NCBI GenBank assembly: GCA_964354655.1
Contig: CAYHAL010000021.1
Location: 1-22,758, forward strand
From: E44-bin46 sp964354655
GTDB lineage: Bacteria > Chloroflexota > Dehalococcoidia > Dehalococcoidales > E44-bin46
Length of the DNA: 22,758 bases
Reading direction: 5' to 3'
Shown here: positions 7,010-15,514 of the stretch, one piece after another
Layout: each line of letters begins with the position of its first letter
Position numbering within the stretch: position 1 is the first letter of the stretch
Position numbers and translations under genes: made by a program
The notes under the pieces: generated by a model
What the model was told of the DNA's origin: nothing
Databases searched by the model: none
What the model saw: the letters and a program-made list of their open reading frames with translations, nothing else

Positions 7010-8389
7010 ATGAGCCTTATTCGTGGTCGTTTTCATAAGGAGGCTGATAAGCTGGTAGCCAAATACACTGCCTCTATCCCCTTTGATTGTCGCCTGTATA
7101 AGCATGACATTGCCGGTAGTATTGCCCATGCCAAAATGCTGGCAAAACAGGGCATAATTTCAGAAAAAGAGGCTGAAGCTATAATTACCGGGTTGACTTC
7201 TATTAGGGAGGAGATAGAGCAGGGTAAATTTCAGTTTAAGCCTGAGTTGGAAGACATCCATATGAATATTGAAGCCCGGCTTATTGATAAGGTAGGGGAG
7301 GTAGGCAGGAAGCTCCACACGGCTCGCTCCAGAAATGACCAGGTGGCTCTAGATTTGCGTCTCTTTACTAAGCAGGCGATAGCTGAGACCCTGGTCAGGC
7401 TCAAAGAATTCCAGCGGGCCCTAATTAGCCAGGCTGAAGCTAATAAAGGGGTAATTATGCCGGGATATACCCATCTTCAACCAGCCCAGCCGGTATTGTT
7501 GGCGCATTACCTTTTAGCCTACTTTGAGATGCTCCAGCGGGACGTTGACCGGTTTAACGATTGCCTAAGGCGGACCGATGTCATGCCCCTGGGCAGCGGC
7601 GCTATAGCTGGCGTAGGCTATAATGTTGACCGGGATTTCTTAGCCCGTGAGCTAGGCTTTAGCCAGATAAGCCAAAATAGTATTGACGCTGTCTCTGATA
7701 GAGACTTTGTCGTTGAATATGAAGCTGCAGCTAGCCTGTGTATGATGCACCTTTCCCGACTAGCGGAAGAGATTATCCTGTGGTCTTCAGCCGAGTTTGA
7801 CTTTATTGAGCTTGATGAGGCTTATGCCACCGGCTCAAGCATCATGCCCCAGAAGAAGAACCCTGATGTAGCTGAGCTGGTTCGGGGTAAGACGGGGCGG
7901 GTCTATGGCAGACTTATGGCGTTGCTAGCCACTATGAAAGCCCTTCCCCTGTCCTATAATAGAGACATGCAGGAAGATAAAGAGGGTCTATTTGACACTG
8001 TAGATACCCTGTTATCTACCCTGGAGGTATTTACCGGCATGGTCAAAACCCTGCGGGTTAAAGCCGAGAATATTGAACAGGCAGCTAAGCGAGGGTATAT
8101 TCTGGCTACCGACTTAGCTGACTATTTGGTCAAGAAGGGGGAAGCCTTCCGCACCGCCCACGATATAGTGGCTAGGTTAGTAAACTATGCTATGGAAAAG
8201 GGCAAATCATTCGGTGAGCTTGGCCTCAATGAATATAAGGTTTTTTCCCCCTTATTTGGAGAGGACGTTTACTCCATTACCCTGGAGTCATCTATTGCGG
8301 CTAGGGACGTCATTGGTGGGACGGCGCCAAAGCGGGTAGACCAGGCATTAGCCGCAGCTAAAAAATTGCTTGGAGAATCTAAAGGTTGA
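7010..8389 (+). CDS. argH: Argininosuccinate lyase ArgH
   Basis: Splits argininosuccinate into arginine and fumarate, the last step of the pathway; homotetramer of the fumarase/aspartase superfamily. Conserved regions visible: HTARSRNDQVALD (substrate binding), PGYTHLQPAQPV with the conserved His, and the superfamily signature SSIMPQKKNPD holding the catalytic serine loop. 459 residues is typical. Ribosome binding site GGAAGG upstream of the ATG. Its stop codon TGA overlaps the TTG start of rpe in the four bases TTGA, so translational coupling to rpe is likely. Confidence 0.95.
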   Translation: MSLIRGRFHKEADKLVAKYTASIPFDCRLYKHDIAGSIAHAKMLAKQGIISEKEAEAIITGLTSIREEIEQGKFQFKPELEDIHMNIEARLIDKVGEVGRKLHTARSRNDQVALDLRLFTKQAIAETLVRLKEFQRALISQAEANKGVIMPGYTHLQPAQPVLLAHYLLAYFEMLQRDVDRFNDCLRRTDVMPLGSGAIAGVGYNVDRDFLARELGFSQISQNSIDAVSDRDFVVEYEAAASLCMMHLSRLAEEIILWSSAEFDFIELDEAYATGSSIMPQKKNPDVAELVRGKTGRVYGRLMALLATMKALPLSYNRDMQEDKEGLFDTVDTLLSTLEVFTGMVKTLRVKAENIEQAAKRGYILATDLADYLVKKGEAFRTAHDIVARLVNYAMEKGKSFGELGLNEYKVFSPLFGEDVYSITLESSIAARDVIGGTAPKRVDQALAAAKKLLGESKG

Positions 8390-9057
8390 AAACTACTCCT
8401 AAAGTAAAGCTTGCCCCGTCTATCCTTTCAGCTGATTTTAGCCGCCTTGGTGAGCAGGTAACTGAAGCCACCAAGGCAGGTGCTGACTACATCCATGTTG
8501 ATGTCATGGATGGGCGTTTTGTGCCTAATATAACTATTGGCGCACCAGTGGTAGCGGCTATTCGTCATTGGACAAAGCTGCCTCTGGATGTCCACCTTAT
8601 GATTGAGGCGCCAGAGTCTCAGATTGAGCAATTTGTTAACGCCGGGGCAGATATTATTACCGTTCATATAGAAGCCTGCCCGCATATTCACCGGGTAGTG
8701 CAGACAATCAAGGAGCTAGGGGTTAAAGCGGGGGTTGCCCTCAACCCGGGTACACCCATTGATGTGCTTGAGGAGGTTCTTCCTTCGCTGGATTTGGTCT
8801 TGGTCATGACGGTCAATCCTGGCTTTGGCGGACAGGCTTTTATTGAGGAGATGCTAGATAAGGTAGCCCGCTTGCGGGCTGAACTGGACAGAAAGGGTTT
8901 GGCTACTGAGCTGGAGGTAGATGGCGGCATAAATGCTGAAGTCGCTCCCAAGCTGGTAGCCGCAGGAGCTAGGGTGCTGGTAGCCGGGGCAGCAGTGTTT
9001 AATTCGCAACAAACAGTGAAAGAAGCCCTGGACAGGATACGGGCTAGCTTAGGCTAG
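8386..9057 (+). CDS. rpe: Ribulose-phosphate 3-epimerase Rpe
   Basis: Interconverts ribulose 5-phosphate and xylulose 5-phosphate in the pentose phosphate pathway; metal-dependent TIM barrel. Visible: APSILSADFSRLGEQV at the N-terminus (after a short lead of six residues), DVMDGRFVPNITIGAPVV, LDVHLMIEAPE, GVALNPGTP, VMTVNPGFGGQAFI and EVDGGIN, which carry the metal-binding His/Asp residues and phosphate-binding glycine loop. 223 residues is normal. The start is TTG, overlapping the argH stop by four bases. At its 3' end it overlaps the convergent rpmB gene by 14 bp. Downstream rpmB, fakA and recG form the conserved neighbourhood in which rpe is often found. Confidence 0.95.
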   Translation: MKTTPKVKLAPSILSADFSRLGEQVTEATKAGADYIHVDVMDGRFVPNITIGAPVVAAIRHWTKLPLDVHLMIEAPESQIEQFVNAGADIITVHIEACPHIHRVVQTIKELGVKAGVALNPGTPIDVLEEVLPSLDLVLVMTVNPGFGGQAFIEEMLDKVARLRAELDRKGLATELEVDGGINAEVAPKLVAAGARVLVAGAAVFNSQQTVKEALDRIRASLG

Positions 9058-9247
9058 AAACTGGCTTTTTGGCGGTCTTACGTTGATTGCGCAGGCATCT
9101 GGTGCACAGGTTGAGTCGCTTTGGCTGACCGTCGATGACGATAGTAACTGGGTGAATGTTTGGTACCCAGCGGCGATTGGTACGGCGTTTAGAGTGGCTT
9201 ACATTATGACCGAATTGGATTGATTTCCCACATAAATCACATTTCAT
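9044..9247 (-). CDS. rpmB: 50S ribosomal protein L28 (zinc-binding type)
   Basis: Small protein of the large ribosomal subunit. The 67-residue sequence has MKCDLCGKSIQFGHNVSHSK at the start and RRWVPNIHPV in the middle, typical of L28. It keeps both Cys-x-x-Cys pairs (CDLC near residue 3 and CTRC near residue 48), so it is the zinc-ribbon form; paralogues lacking the cysteines exist in other bacteria. Convergent with rpe, overlapping by 14 bp, and divergent from fakA with a 250-bp shared upstream region. No strong ribosome binding site is close to the ATG; AAAGGGG lies about 14 bases upstream. Confidence 0.95.
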   Translation of the reverse strand: MKCDLCGKSIQFGHNVSHSKRRTNRRWVPNIHPVTIVIDGQPKRLNLCTRCLRNQRKTAKKPVSSLS

Positions 9248-9319
9248 AATAATTTAATCTACCCCTTTACTAAAAAATGAGTTTGGTGTAAAATTCTATT
9301 ACACTTGTATTATGTTCTC

Positions 9320-9355
9320 ATTATAAGTTAACCGTCTGGGGTTAACCTCTATAAT
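9320..9355. promoter_or_regulatory. Palindromic divergent promoter/operator between rpmB and fakA
   Basis: A 36-bp imperfect palindrome. Inner arms are GTTAACC (9327-9333) and GGTTAAC (9340-9346) with a six-base centre; outer arms are ATTATA (9320-9325) and TATAAT (9350-9355). On the plus strand TTAACC (9328-9333), 16 bp, TATAAT makes a fair promoter for fakA. On the minus strand the mirror TATAAT could serve rpmB, though the spacer to a -35 would be only 14-15 bp. A dyad over a -35 region is what an operator looks like. No regulator is assigned. Confidence 0.45.
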
Positions 9356-9433
9356 GTTATCATAGCCGAGCTAGTTGGGCAAGGGTGGTTATGAATAGGG
9401 GATTTGTAGGCGAGGCTGGTTACAGAAATTAGC

Positions 9434-9456
9434 CTTCCTCTTGATGTAAGGGGAAG
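9434..9456 (+). repeat. Possible degenerate repeat copy R3 (hairpin B only)
   Basis: CTTCCTCTT (9434-9442) and AAGGGGAAG (9448-9456) pair as a 9-bp stem with one G-T wobble and a GATGT loop. Its inner part resembles hairpin B of R1 and R5, but no hairpin A or tail can be recognised. It would lie in the 5' leader of fakA, about 40 bases before the start. The rest of the 250-bp rpmB-fakA gap holds the palindromic promoter region and nothing else I can identify. Confidence 0.35.
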
Positions 9457-9497
9457 TTAGGAAGCAAATAAACAATCTTGAATAAGGAGATTATAAC

Positions 9498-11132
9498 ATG
9501 CAGCAAGTCAATTCTCTTAGTGGGCAAGAGCTAAGGGATATGCTTGTGGTTGCCACCAACTGGTTAGAGAAGAGTGCTCCAGATATTGATGCTTTGAATG
9601 TTTTCCCGGTACCTGATGGTGATACCGGGACTAATATGCTGCTTACCATGCGCTCCACCCTGGAGGAAGCCTACCGAGCCCCTGACCGTAGTGCTTCAGC
9701 GGTGGCTCAAGCTATAGCCAAAGGGGCACTGATGGGGGCTCGAGGTAACAGCGGGGTAATCCTGTCGCAGATTTGGCATGGTTTGGCAAAAGGTTTGGCA
9801 CATAAGGAGTCCTTTAATGGTAAAGACCTAGCTGATGCCTTATTAGTGGCATCAACCATGGCTTATAAAGGGATAAACAATCCTGTAGAGGGGACTATTC
9901 TTACTGTAATTAGGGAGGCAGCCTCAGCTGCTGAGGCACAGGCGGCTAGTGGCGACAACGACCTAACATCGGTCATGGAGGCTACAATTGATGCCGCTAG
10001 CAAGTCGGTGGCTAACACGCCTAATTTATTAGACGTGCTGAAAGAGGCTGGGGTAGTAGATGCCGGTGGGCAGGGTCTGTACACCATCCTGGAGGGTGCC
10101 TTCCACTACCTTAAGGGTGATGTAGAGGAAATGCAGTTTCGTAAGCCTCGCATGATTGCCAGTACTGCGCCTATATCTGCCAGAATACCACAAATGGTAG
10201 CTGCCGATGAAGAGCCCTATGGATACTGCACTGAGTTTCTACTTAAGGGACAGGGGCTTGACACGGATAAGCTTAGGCAGAGGCTACACAGGAAAGGGGA
10301 GTCTCTAATTGTAGTCGGTGATGAATCTACAGTTAGGGTTCATATCCATACCTTAGACCCAGGCAATGTCCTGCATTGTGCTACCTTGTTAGGCACTGTA
10401 CATCAGGTACTTATTCGGAATATGGATGAGCAGCACGAAGATTACCTGAAGATGCAGAAGGGGAGGATGCCAGCGGTTGAGGCAGCTACTGTGGCTGTGG
10501 TCTCAGGGGATGGGCTGGCTGATGTCTTTACTAGCTTGGGGGTGACAGCCATTGTTCCCGGTGGACAGACAATGAACCCAAGTACCAAGGATTTGCTCCA
10601 GGCGGTAAACTCGGTACCTTCAGAAAAGGTCATTATTTTGCCCAATAACAAAAATATAGTGCCCACGGCTAATCAAGTCCAGTCCCTAACTACCAAGGTG
10701 GTTAAGGTAGTGGCTACGGAGGCCATTCCTCAAGGGATAGCTGCCCTTTTAGCCTTTAACACTGAGGTAGACTTGGAAACCAACATACAAGCGATGAATG
10801 GAGCGAAATCATTAGTTAGGTCTATCGCCATTACCCAAGCGGTACGAGCTGCCCAGCTCGGTGGGCTGACTATTAAGAAGCGGCAGGCTATTGGCTTTCT
10901 GGATGGAGACCTAGTAGCTGTGGGTGATAGTACTACCGGTGTCCTTGGTGAGGTGTTAGCCGAGATAGATTTGGGTGAGGCTGAGGTAATTACTATTTAC
11001 TACCGAGGTGATGCCGAACGGGCTGAGGTGGAACAGTTTGTCCAAGGTATTCGAGAGCAGCACCCCCATCTGGAGGTCGAGCTAGTTCGGGGAGGTCAAC
11101 CTCACTATCACTATATTGTTTCTGTAGAGTAA
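9498..11132 (+). CDS. fakA: Fatty acid kinase catalytic subunit FakA / DhaL-domain protein (YloV type)
   Basis: Likely ATP-dependent kinase subunit that phosphorylates fatty acids held by a FakB (DegV-family) partner, feeding acyl-phosphate to phospholipid synthesis. The N-terminal DhaL domain (about residues 1-200) has the Mg-ATP motif FPVPDGDTGTNM and the GARGNSGVILSQ loop; the remaining part (about 230-544) is the FakA central and C-terminal region with YCTEFLLKG and HIHTLDPG segments. 544 residues fits the family. Ribosome binding site AAGGAG upstream of the ATG. In Firmicutes this gene usually follows an Asp23-family gene (yloU); here that gene is missing and rpmB is the direct neighbour. 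No DegV-type partner is in the window, so the fatty-acid role is inferred from family only. Confidence 0.88.
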   Translation: MQQVNSLSGQELRDMLVVATNWLEKSAPDIDALNVFPVPDGDTGTNMLLTMRSTLEEAYRAPDRSASAVAQAIAKGALMGARGNSGVILSQIWHGLAKGLAHKESFNGKDLADALLVASTMAYKGINNPVEGTILTVIREAASAAEAQAASGDNDLTSVMEATIDAASKSVANTPNLLDVLKEAGVVDAGGQGLYTILEGAFHYLKGDVEEMQFRKPRMIASTAPISARIPQMVAADEEPYGYCTEFLLKGQGLDTDKLRQRLHRKGESLIVVGDESTVRVHIHTLDPGNVLHCATLLGTVHQVLIRNMDEQHEDYLKMQKGRMPAVEAATVAVVSGDGLADVFTSLGVTAIVPGGQTMNPSTKDLLQAVNSVPSEKVIILPNNKNIVPTANQVQSLTTKVVKVVATEAIPQGIAALLAFNTEVDLETNIQAMNGAKSLVRSIAITQAVRAAQLGGLTIKKRQAIGFLDGDLVAVGDSTTGVLGEVLAEIDLGEAEVITIYYRGDAERAEVEQFVQGIREQHPHLEVELVRGGQPHYHYIVSVE

Positions 11133-11255
11133 TATCCCGATTTCTGGCGATTACCACAAAACTGGTGGTGATAGTTTATTGGGTGATATTGCTCTAACTT
11201 GGAGTGAGTTTTCCTCGTTTTTGGTTATTCGCTGAGGCCAGCGGAGGTAAGGTTT

Positions 11256-13706
11256 TTGTCGATAAATGTTGAGCCTCTGCGTAAAATCCTTGAGCTTGAG
11301 CATAAAAAGGGTTATTTAGATTCAGCGGTAATCGGTGGTTTGGATAGATTCCTCCACCCCTGGTCTGGTCAAGCTGTAGGTTCATTAACCAGCCCCCGGC
11401 TTTTAAATCAGCTTTATAAACTTCGCCTCATTGACTCCAATTATGCCTCTTTGACTAAACAGCAGCGTAAACAGTGGGTCAAGGGTGTGCTTGACTTCTT
11501 GGCTGAGGTTGAGCATAGAGAAGAAAGGGGCGAGGCTAGAGTGGCTCCGGTAGCTAGTCACCTGCCTTCAGGAGCCAAAAAGCCAAGGGTAGCGTTTAGT
11601 CAATCCATTGATTCACCCATTACTACTATTAGAGGCATTAGCTTAACCCTGGCAGCTAGGTTTAATAAATTAGGTGTGAAGACAATTCGGGACTTGCTTT
11701 ATTTCTTCCCCCACCATCACCTTGACTATAGCCAGAAAACGTCTATTTCGCAGCTTAATGAGAATGAGGAGCAGACTATTATTGCCAATGTGTGGCAAGC
11801 CCAGGAGGTTAAGCTGGGTGGTAGGTCGAGTACCGAAGCTATTGTCGGCGATGAAACCGGCAACGTAAGAGTGGTATGGTTTAATAATCCCTACCTGGCT
11901 AAGCAGCTAACTACTAATATGCGGGTGGTTATTAGCGGTAGGGTAAGCTTGTTTAATGGACGGCATGTCTTTGAGTCCCCGGAGTGGGAGCTAGTTGGGG
12001 ATGAGGACTTGGTTCACACCGGGCGTTTAGTTCCCATCTATCCCCTGACTCGGGGATTGCGCCCTCGCCAGGTAAGGAAATTGATGAAGGGGGTTATAGA
12101 CCAGTGGGCGTGGCAAGTGGAAGATTCTTTACCATCGGGGTTGAGACAGCGGTGTAACCTTTTGCCGCTCCCCTCGGCTATAAGCCAAGCTCACTATCCA
12201 GATGATGAAGCCACGAAGGCTCAGGCAAGGGTTCGTCTGGCTTTTGACGAGCTCTTCCTCCTCCAGTTGGGTGTGCTGAGCAAAAAGCGCGATTGGCAGG
12301 AGAGCCAGCCGGGTAGCCCCTTTACTGCCCAGAAACCAGTGCTAGATACCTTTCTAAAGTCTTTACTCTTTGAGCTGACCCCAGCCCAACAGAGGGTGCT
12401 TGACGAGCTATTAGCTGATGTACAAAAGACACGACCGATGTCCCGATTATTGCAGGGGGAGGTAGGCAGTGGTAAGACGGTAGTGGCTACAGCCGTTTTA
12501 CTGGTGGCAGCGGCTAATGGTTATCAGGGGGCATTTATGGTGCCGACTGAAATTTTGGCTGAGCAGCATTTCGCTACCATCTGTCAGCTCCTATCCAGAG
12601 TAGGGCATCAAGAGGGAGAGGAAGGCTACTTACGTAGTTACTCCGGGCTATTGTCCTGTCCGCTTACTGTGGCGCTACTTATTGGTGACATCAAACAGGT
12701 CAGAAAGCAGAAGCTCCAGCAGCGTATTCTAGATGGAGATATAGATATTGTTATCGGGACTCATGCCCTTATTCAGAAGGGGGTGGAATTCCACCGCTTG
12801 GGGTTAGCTGTGGTTGATGAGCAGCACCGATTTGGGGTTACCCAGCGCTCAGCACTGCGGCAGAAGGGGTTTAACCCTCATGTATTGGTAATGACAGCCA
12901 CGCCCATCCCAAGAACTCTAGCCCTGACGTTATATGGCGACCTTGATTTGTCAGTAATAGACCAGCTGCCTCCGGGGAGGCAGGTGGTGAAGACCAAGTG
13001 GCTCAAACCGGGGCAGAGGGATAGTGCCTATGCCTTTGTCCGTCAGCAGGTAGCTGGTGGACATCAGGCATTCATTATTTGCCCCTTGATTGAGGAGTCG
13101 GAGGCTATTCAAGCTAGAGCGGCTATTGCTGAATATGAGCGTTTGTCTCAAGAGGTCTTCCCTGATTTGCGATTAGGCTTGCTTCACGGGCGTATGTCGG
13201 CGGCTGACAAGGATAAGGTAATGCGGTGTTTTCGCTCTGGCGAGCTTGATATCTTGGTTTCAACCCCGGTAGTAGAGGTTGGCATAGATGTGCCTAATGC
13301 TACAGTAATGCTGGTTGAGAGTGCCGACCGCTTTGGTCTGTCACAATTGCACCAGTTCCGGGGCAGGGTGGGACGGGGACAAGAACAAAGTTACTGCATG
13401 CTGCTTGCTCAGAACCCCTCAGAGGTAGGCAGACAGCGATTAGATGTAATAGAAAAGGTTCAGGATGGTTTTACCTTGGCTGAAGAGGACCTGAGACTGC
13501 GTGGTCCCGGCGAATTCTTTGGCACCAGGCAGAGCGGGCTGCCTGACCTAAAGATGGCTAAACTGTCTGACGTGGCTCTGCTGGAGATGGCTCGTAGTGA
13601 GGCAATAAAGCTGTTTCAAATAGACCCAGGTCTAGACAAGCCCGAAAATCACCTTCTAGCCAAGGAACTAGCCCAGGTCTGGCAAAGGGGCGCCGAGTTA
13701 AGCTAG
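11256..13706 (+). CDS. recG: ATP-dependent DNA helicase RecG
   Basis: Branch-migrating double-stranded DNA translocase that reverses stalled replication forks and processes Holliday junctions. At about residues 125-270 the wedge/OB domain is visible (TTIRGISLTLAARFNKLGVKTIRDLLYFFP is the characteristic lead-in, split here by a helix-hairpin-like segment). Walker A GEVGSGKT is at about 401-408, the DEQH box near 521, TATPIPRT near 548, and the second helicase domain with STPVVEVGIDVPNA and HQFRGRVGRG follows. 816 residues is longer than the roughly 690 of E. coli; the extra part is an N-terminal region of about 120 residues. The start is TTG, supported by GGAGG eight bases upstream. The 123-bp gap after fakA holds only a weak stem (about 11148-11171). 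Confidence 0.95.
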   Translation: MSINVEPLRKILELEHKKGYLDSAVIGGLDRFLHPWSGQAVGSLTSPRLLNQLYKLRLIDSNYASLTKQQRKQWVKGVLDFLAEVEHREERGEARVAPVASHLPSGAKKPRVAFSQSIDSPITTIRGISLTLAARFNKLGVKTIRDLLYFFPHHHLDYSQKTSISQLNENEEQTIIANVWQAQEVKLGGRSSTEAIVGDETGNVRVVWFNNPYLAKQLTTNMRVVISGRVSLFNGRHVFESPEWELVGDEDLVHTGRLVPIYPLTRGLRPRQVRKLMKGVIDQWAWQVEDSLPSGLRQRCNLLPLPSAISQAHYPDDEATKAQARVRLAFDELFLLQLGVLSKKRDWQESQPGSPFTAQKPVLDTFLKSLLFELTPAQQRVLDELLADVQKTRPMSRLLQGEVGSGKTVVATAVLLVAAANGYQGAFMVPTEILAEQHFATICQLLSRVGHQEGEEGYLRSYSGLLSCPLTVALLIGDIKQVRKQKLQQRILDGDIDIVIGTHALIQKGVEFHRLGLAVVDEQHRFGVTQRSALRQKGFNPHVLVMTATPIPRTLALTLYGDLDLSVIDQLPPGRQVVKTKWLKPGQRDSAYAFVRQQVAGGHQAFIICPLIEESEAIQARAAIAEYERLSQEVFPDLRLGLLHGRMSAADKDKVMRCFRSGELDILVSTPVVEVGIDVPNATVMLVESADRFGLSQLHQFRGRVGRGQEQSYCMLLAQNPSEVGRQRLDVIEKVQDGFTLAEEDLRLRGPGEFFGTRQSGLPDLKMAKLSDVALLEMARSEAIKLFQIDPGLDKPENHLLAKELAQVWQRGAELS

Positions 13707-13713
13707 GTAATGT

Positions 13714-14358
13714 ATGATGAATAGATATGAAGCTATTTATGACATAAGCGTCTGGCTTGGGGCTGAGTCGATTGATTACCCCGGCACTATACCATTTTCT
13801 AGAGAGCCGATAGAGACAGCCAAAGATAGTGCAATCAACGAGAATTCAAAGTTAGTGATGAGTGCCCATTCAGGCACACACTTAGATTTTCCAGCCCATT
13901 TCATCCCAGGTGGGAAACATATTGATGACTATCCCGCCCAGAGGTTTATCCTGCCAGCACAAGTCGTTGGTATTAAAGATAAGGAAGCGGTTCGACCTTC
14001 CGAACTGAAAGACCTGGATATTAAACCGGGCGATGCTCTGTTATTCAAGACAGATAACTCCATAGGCGGCCGATGTGTAAGTGGCGTGTTTTGTGAAAGC
14101 TTTGTCTATATGTTGCCTGAAGCTGCTGACTTCTGCGTTGACAAAAAGGTAAGCTTGATTGGAATTGATTACGGTAGTCCTGACAGATATGGGGATGAAG
14201 ACTTTCCTGTCCATCGCAAGCTCTTGGGAAATGGCATACTGATTTTGGAGGGCATCAATCTAAAAGAAGTCCCTCCGGGGCGATATACCCTATTCTGCCC
14301 ACCTCTAAAAATCAAAGGGGCTGAAGGCTCCCCGGCACGTGCCATCCTGATAAGGTGA
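13714..14358 (+). CDS. Cyclase family protein (kynurenine formamidase-like metal hydrolase)
   Basis: Member of the cyclase / kynurenine-formamidase-like superfamily, metal-dependent amide or ester hydrolases including arylformamidases and isatin hydrolases. The defining metal motif H-x-G-T-H-x-D-x-P-x-H is present as HSGTHLDFPAHF, and the second half has LIGIDYGSPD, HRKLLGNGILILEGI and NLKEVPPGRY, which place the later histidine and glutamate. 214 residues is normal. It starts seven bases after the recG stop; an alternative ATG is the next codon. No tryptophan-degradation gene is nearby, so the substrate is unknown. It is followed after 13 bp by the methyltransferase gene, suggesting cotranscription. 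Confidence 0.85.
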   Translation: MMNRYEAIYDISVWLGAESIDYPGTIPFSREPIETAKDSAINENSKLVMSAHSGTHLDFPAHFIPGGKHIDDYPAQRFILPAQVVGIKDKEAVRPSELKDLDIKPGDALLFKTDNSIGGRCVSGVFCESFVYMLPEAADFCVDKKVSLIGIDYGSPDRYGDEDFPVHRKLLGNGILILEGINLKEVPPGRYTLFCPPLKIKGAEGSPARAILIR

Positions 14359-14371
14359 GGTTGTCCAATTG

Positions 14372-15385
14372 ATGGCCACTGAGAGAGCAAGAGAGATTCG
14401 AGAGATTATTTCTGATTTAGAATTGTTAAAGCTTGAGCCTAAATACAGACAGGCGGCAGAGATTAACATTGGGTTCTTTAAAGCGGCTCGTTCTGTATTT
14501 AGCTTTATCCATTGGTTGCTCTTTGTCGGCCCAAAGCTCAGAAAAAATCGGGAAAGCATACTTGAACTGGGGGATTTACCACTAGAAAAGTGGCAAAGGA
14601 GGGGTTATAAAGGGCTGGCTAGTATGGAAAGGCACCGGTTCGCTGGGATAATGTCCAGTGGTTTTGTTAGAGAGCTTTCTCAAGTAATTCTGAAAATGAA
14701 GGAAATTAAGAATAACAATGAACCTGTCGTTGTGCTTGACTTAGGTTTTGGCGGTGGGTATTTGGGTCGGCGGGTTTTTGAGAAACTCCTGGATGTCCCG
14801 TTGGTTTACGTAGGGGTTGATATTATTCCTGTCAATTTAGAATTGGCTAAGATGGTCTTCCGGCCTTTGCATAAAGCAGGAGAAATTGTTTTCAGGGAAG
14901 TCTCCATGGTGACCGATGAGATAATAGATACCCTTTGTCGGCAAGCTAGTGTTGCTGTTAAGAAAGTTGTGGCCGTATGTCTTGGAGATATCTTTGAGTT
15001 AGATAAATATATATCACCGGGAAAGATAGATATTATTTGCCACTCTAGGGTCCTTCACCATATAAGACCTGTAGACAGGGCCCGTTTAGCGGATATATGC
15101 CGGAGGTTATCTCCGATAACTGTTGAGATGGATGACCGTTATGGCTTTTGGCTCAAATTCTGGGCAATAGTAGGTACATGGGCAATTTCTAATCCCACCT
15201 TAATGAATGGGGCTATTCTGAGTTGCTTCAGGGACCCGGCAAAGGAAGAATTGACCGGGTATTTCAAATTGGTGCCGCCTTTTAGCTATGTTCGGTTAAT
15301 CTTTGGTCAGGATACCTATCCTCAAGACGAGAAGTGGCAAACAGCAATGCAAACTCTGGTTAAAGGCTTCTCTTTTAAGGGCTAA
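14372..15385 (+). CDS. Class I SAM-dependent methyltransferase-like protein
   Basis: Rossmann-fold methyltransferase motif I is visible as VVVLDLGFGGGYLG at about residues 118-131, with a following acidic strand end (YVGVDII), and a later DIICHSRVLHHIRPVDRARL segment that corresponds to motifs around the active-site strand. Flanking parts are unusual: about 110 residues before motif I that include a hydrophobic stretch FSFIHWLLFVGP, and a C-terminal region with another hydrophobic segment (WAIVGTWAISNPTL), so membrane association is possible. 337 residues. A TTG one codon upstream (14369) is an alternative start; AAGGTGAGG lies upstream of the ATG. Substrate unknown. The neighbouring cyclase-family gene is probably in the same transcript. 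Confidence 0.72.
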   Translation: MATERAREIREIISDLELLKLEPKYRQAAEINIGFFKAARSVFSFIHWLLFVGPKLRKNRESILELGDLPLEKWQRRGYKGLASMERHRFAGIMSSGFVRELSQVILKMKEIKNNNEPVVVLDLGFGGGYLGRRVFEKLLDVPLVYVGVDIIPVNLELAKMVFRPLHKAGEIVFREVSMVTDEIIDTLCRQASVAVKKVVAVCLGDIFELDKYISPGKIDIICHSRVLHHIRPVDRARLADICRRLSPITVEMDDRYGFWLKFWAIVGTWAISNPTLMNGAILSCFRDPAKEELTGYFKLVPPFSYVRLIFGQDTYPQDEKWQTAMQTLVKGFSFKG

Positions 15386-15476
15386 ATTAAAGTTAGTCTT
15401 TTATTTATATTAACTTCGGTTTCTTATCTAACAAATAAATCAATGGCGTTCAAGGTATCTCTGTCAATTAGCAGTG

Positions 15477-15485
15477 TGCTATAAT
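15477..15485 (+). promoter_or_regulatory. Extended -10 promoter upstream of argS
   Basis: TGC followed by TATAAT (15480-15485) in the 129-bp gap between the methyltransferase gene and argS. No good -35 hexamer at 16-18 bp, as is common for extended -10 promoters. Transcription would begin near 15492, leaving a short leader of about 23 bases with no T-box-like structure. The rest of the gap is AT-rich; AAGTTA/TAACTT (about 15391-15417) is a weak inverted repeat. Confidence 0.5.
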
Positions 15486-15514
15486 CTGGCATAAGGTAGA
15501 AAGCTGGGTTAGCT

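Noticed and set aside
15386..15514. T-box riboswitch before argS
   Set aside because: The predicted leader is about 23 bases, and no specifier stem, T-box sequence or terminator hairpin is visible in the gap.
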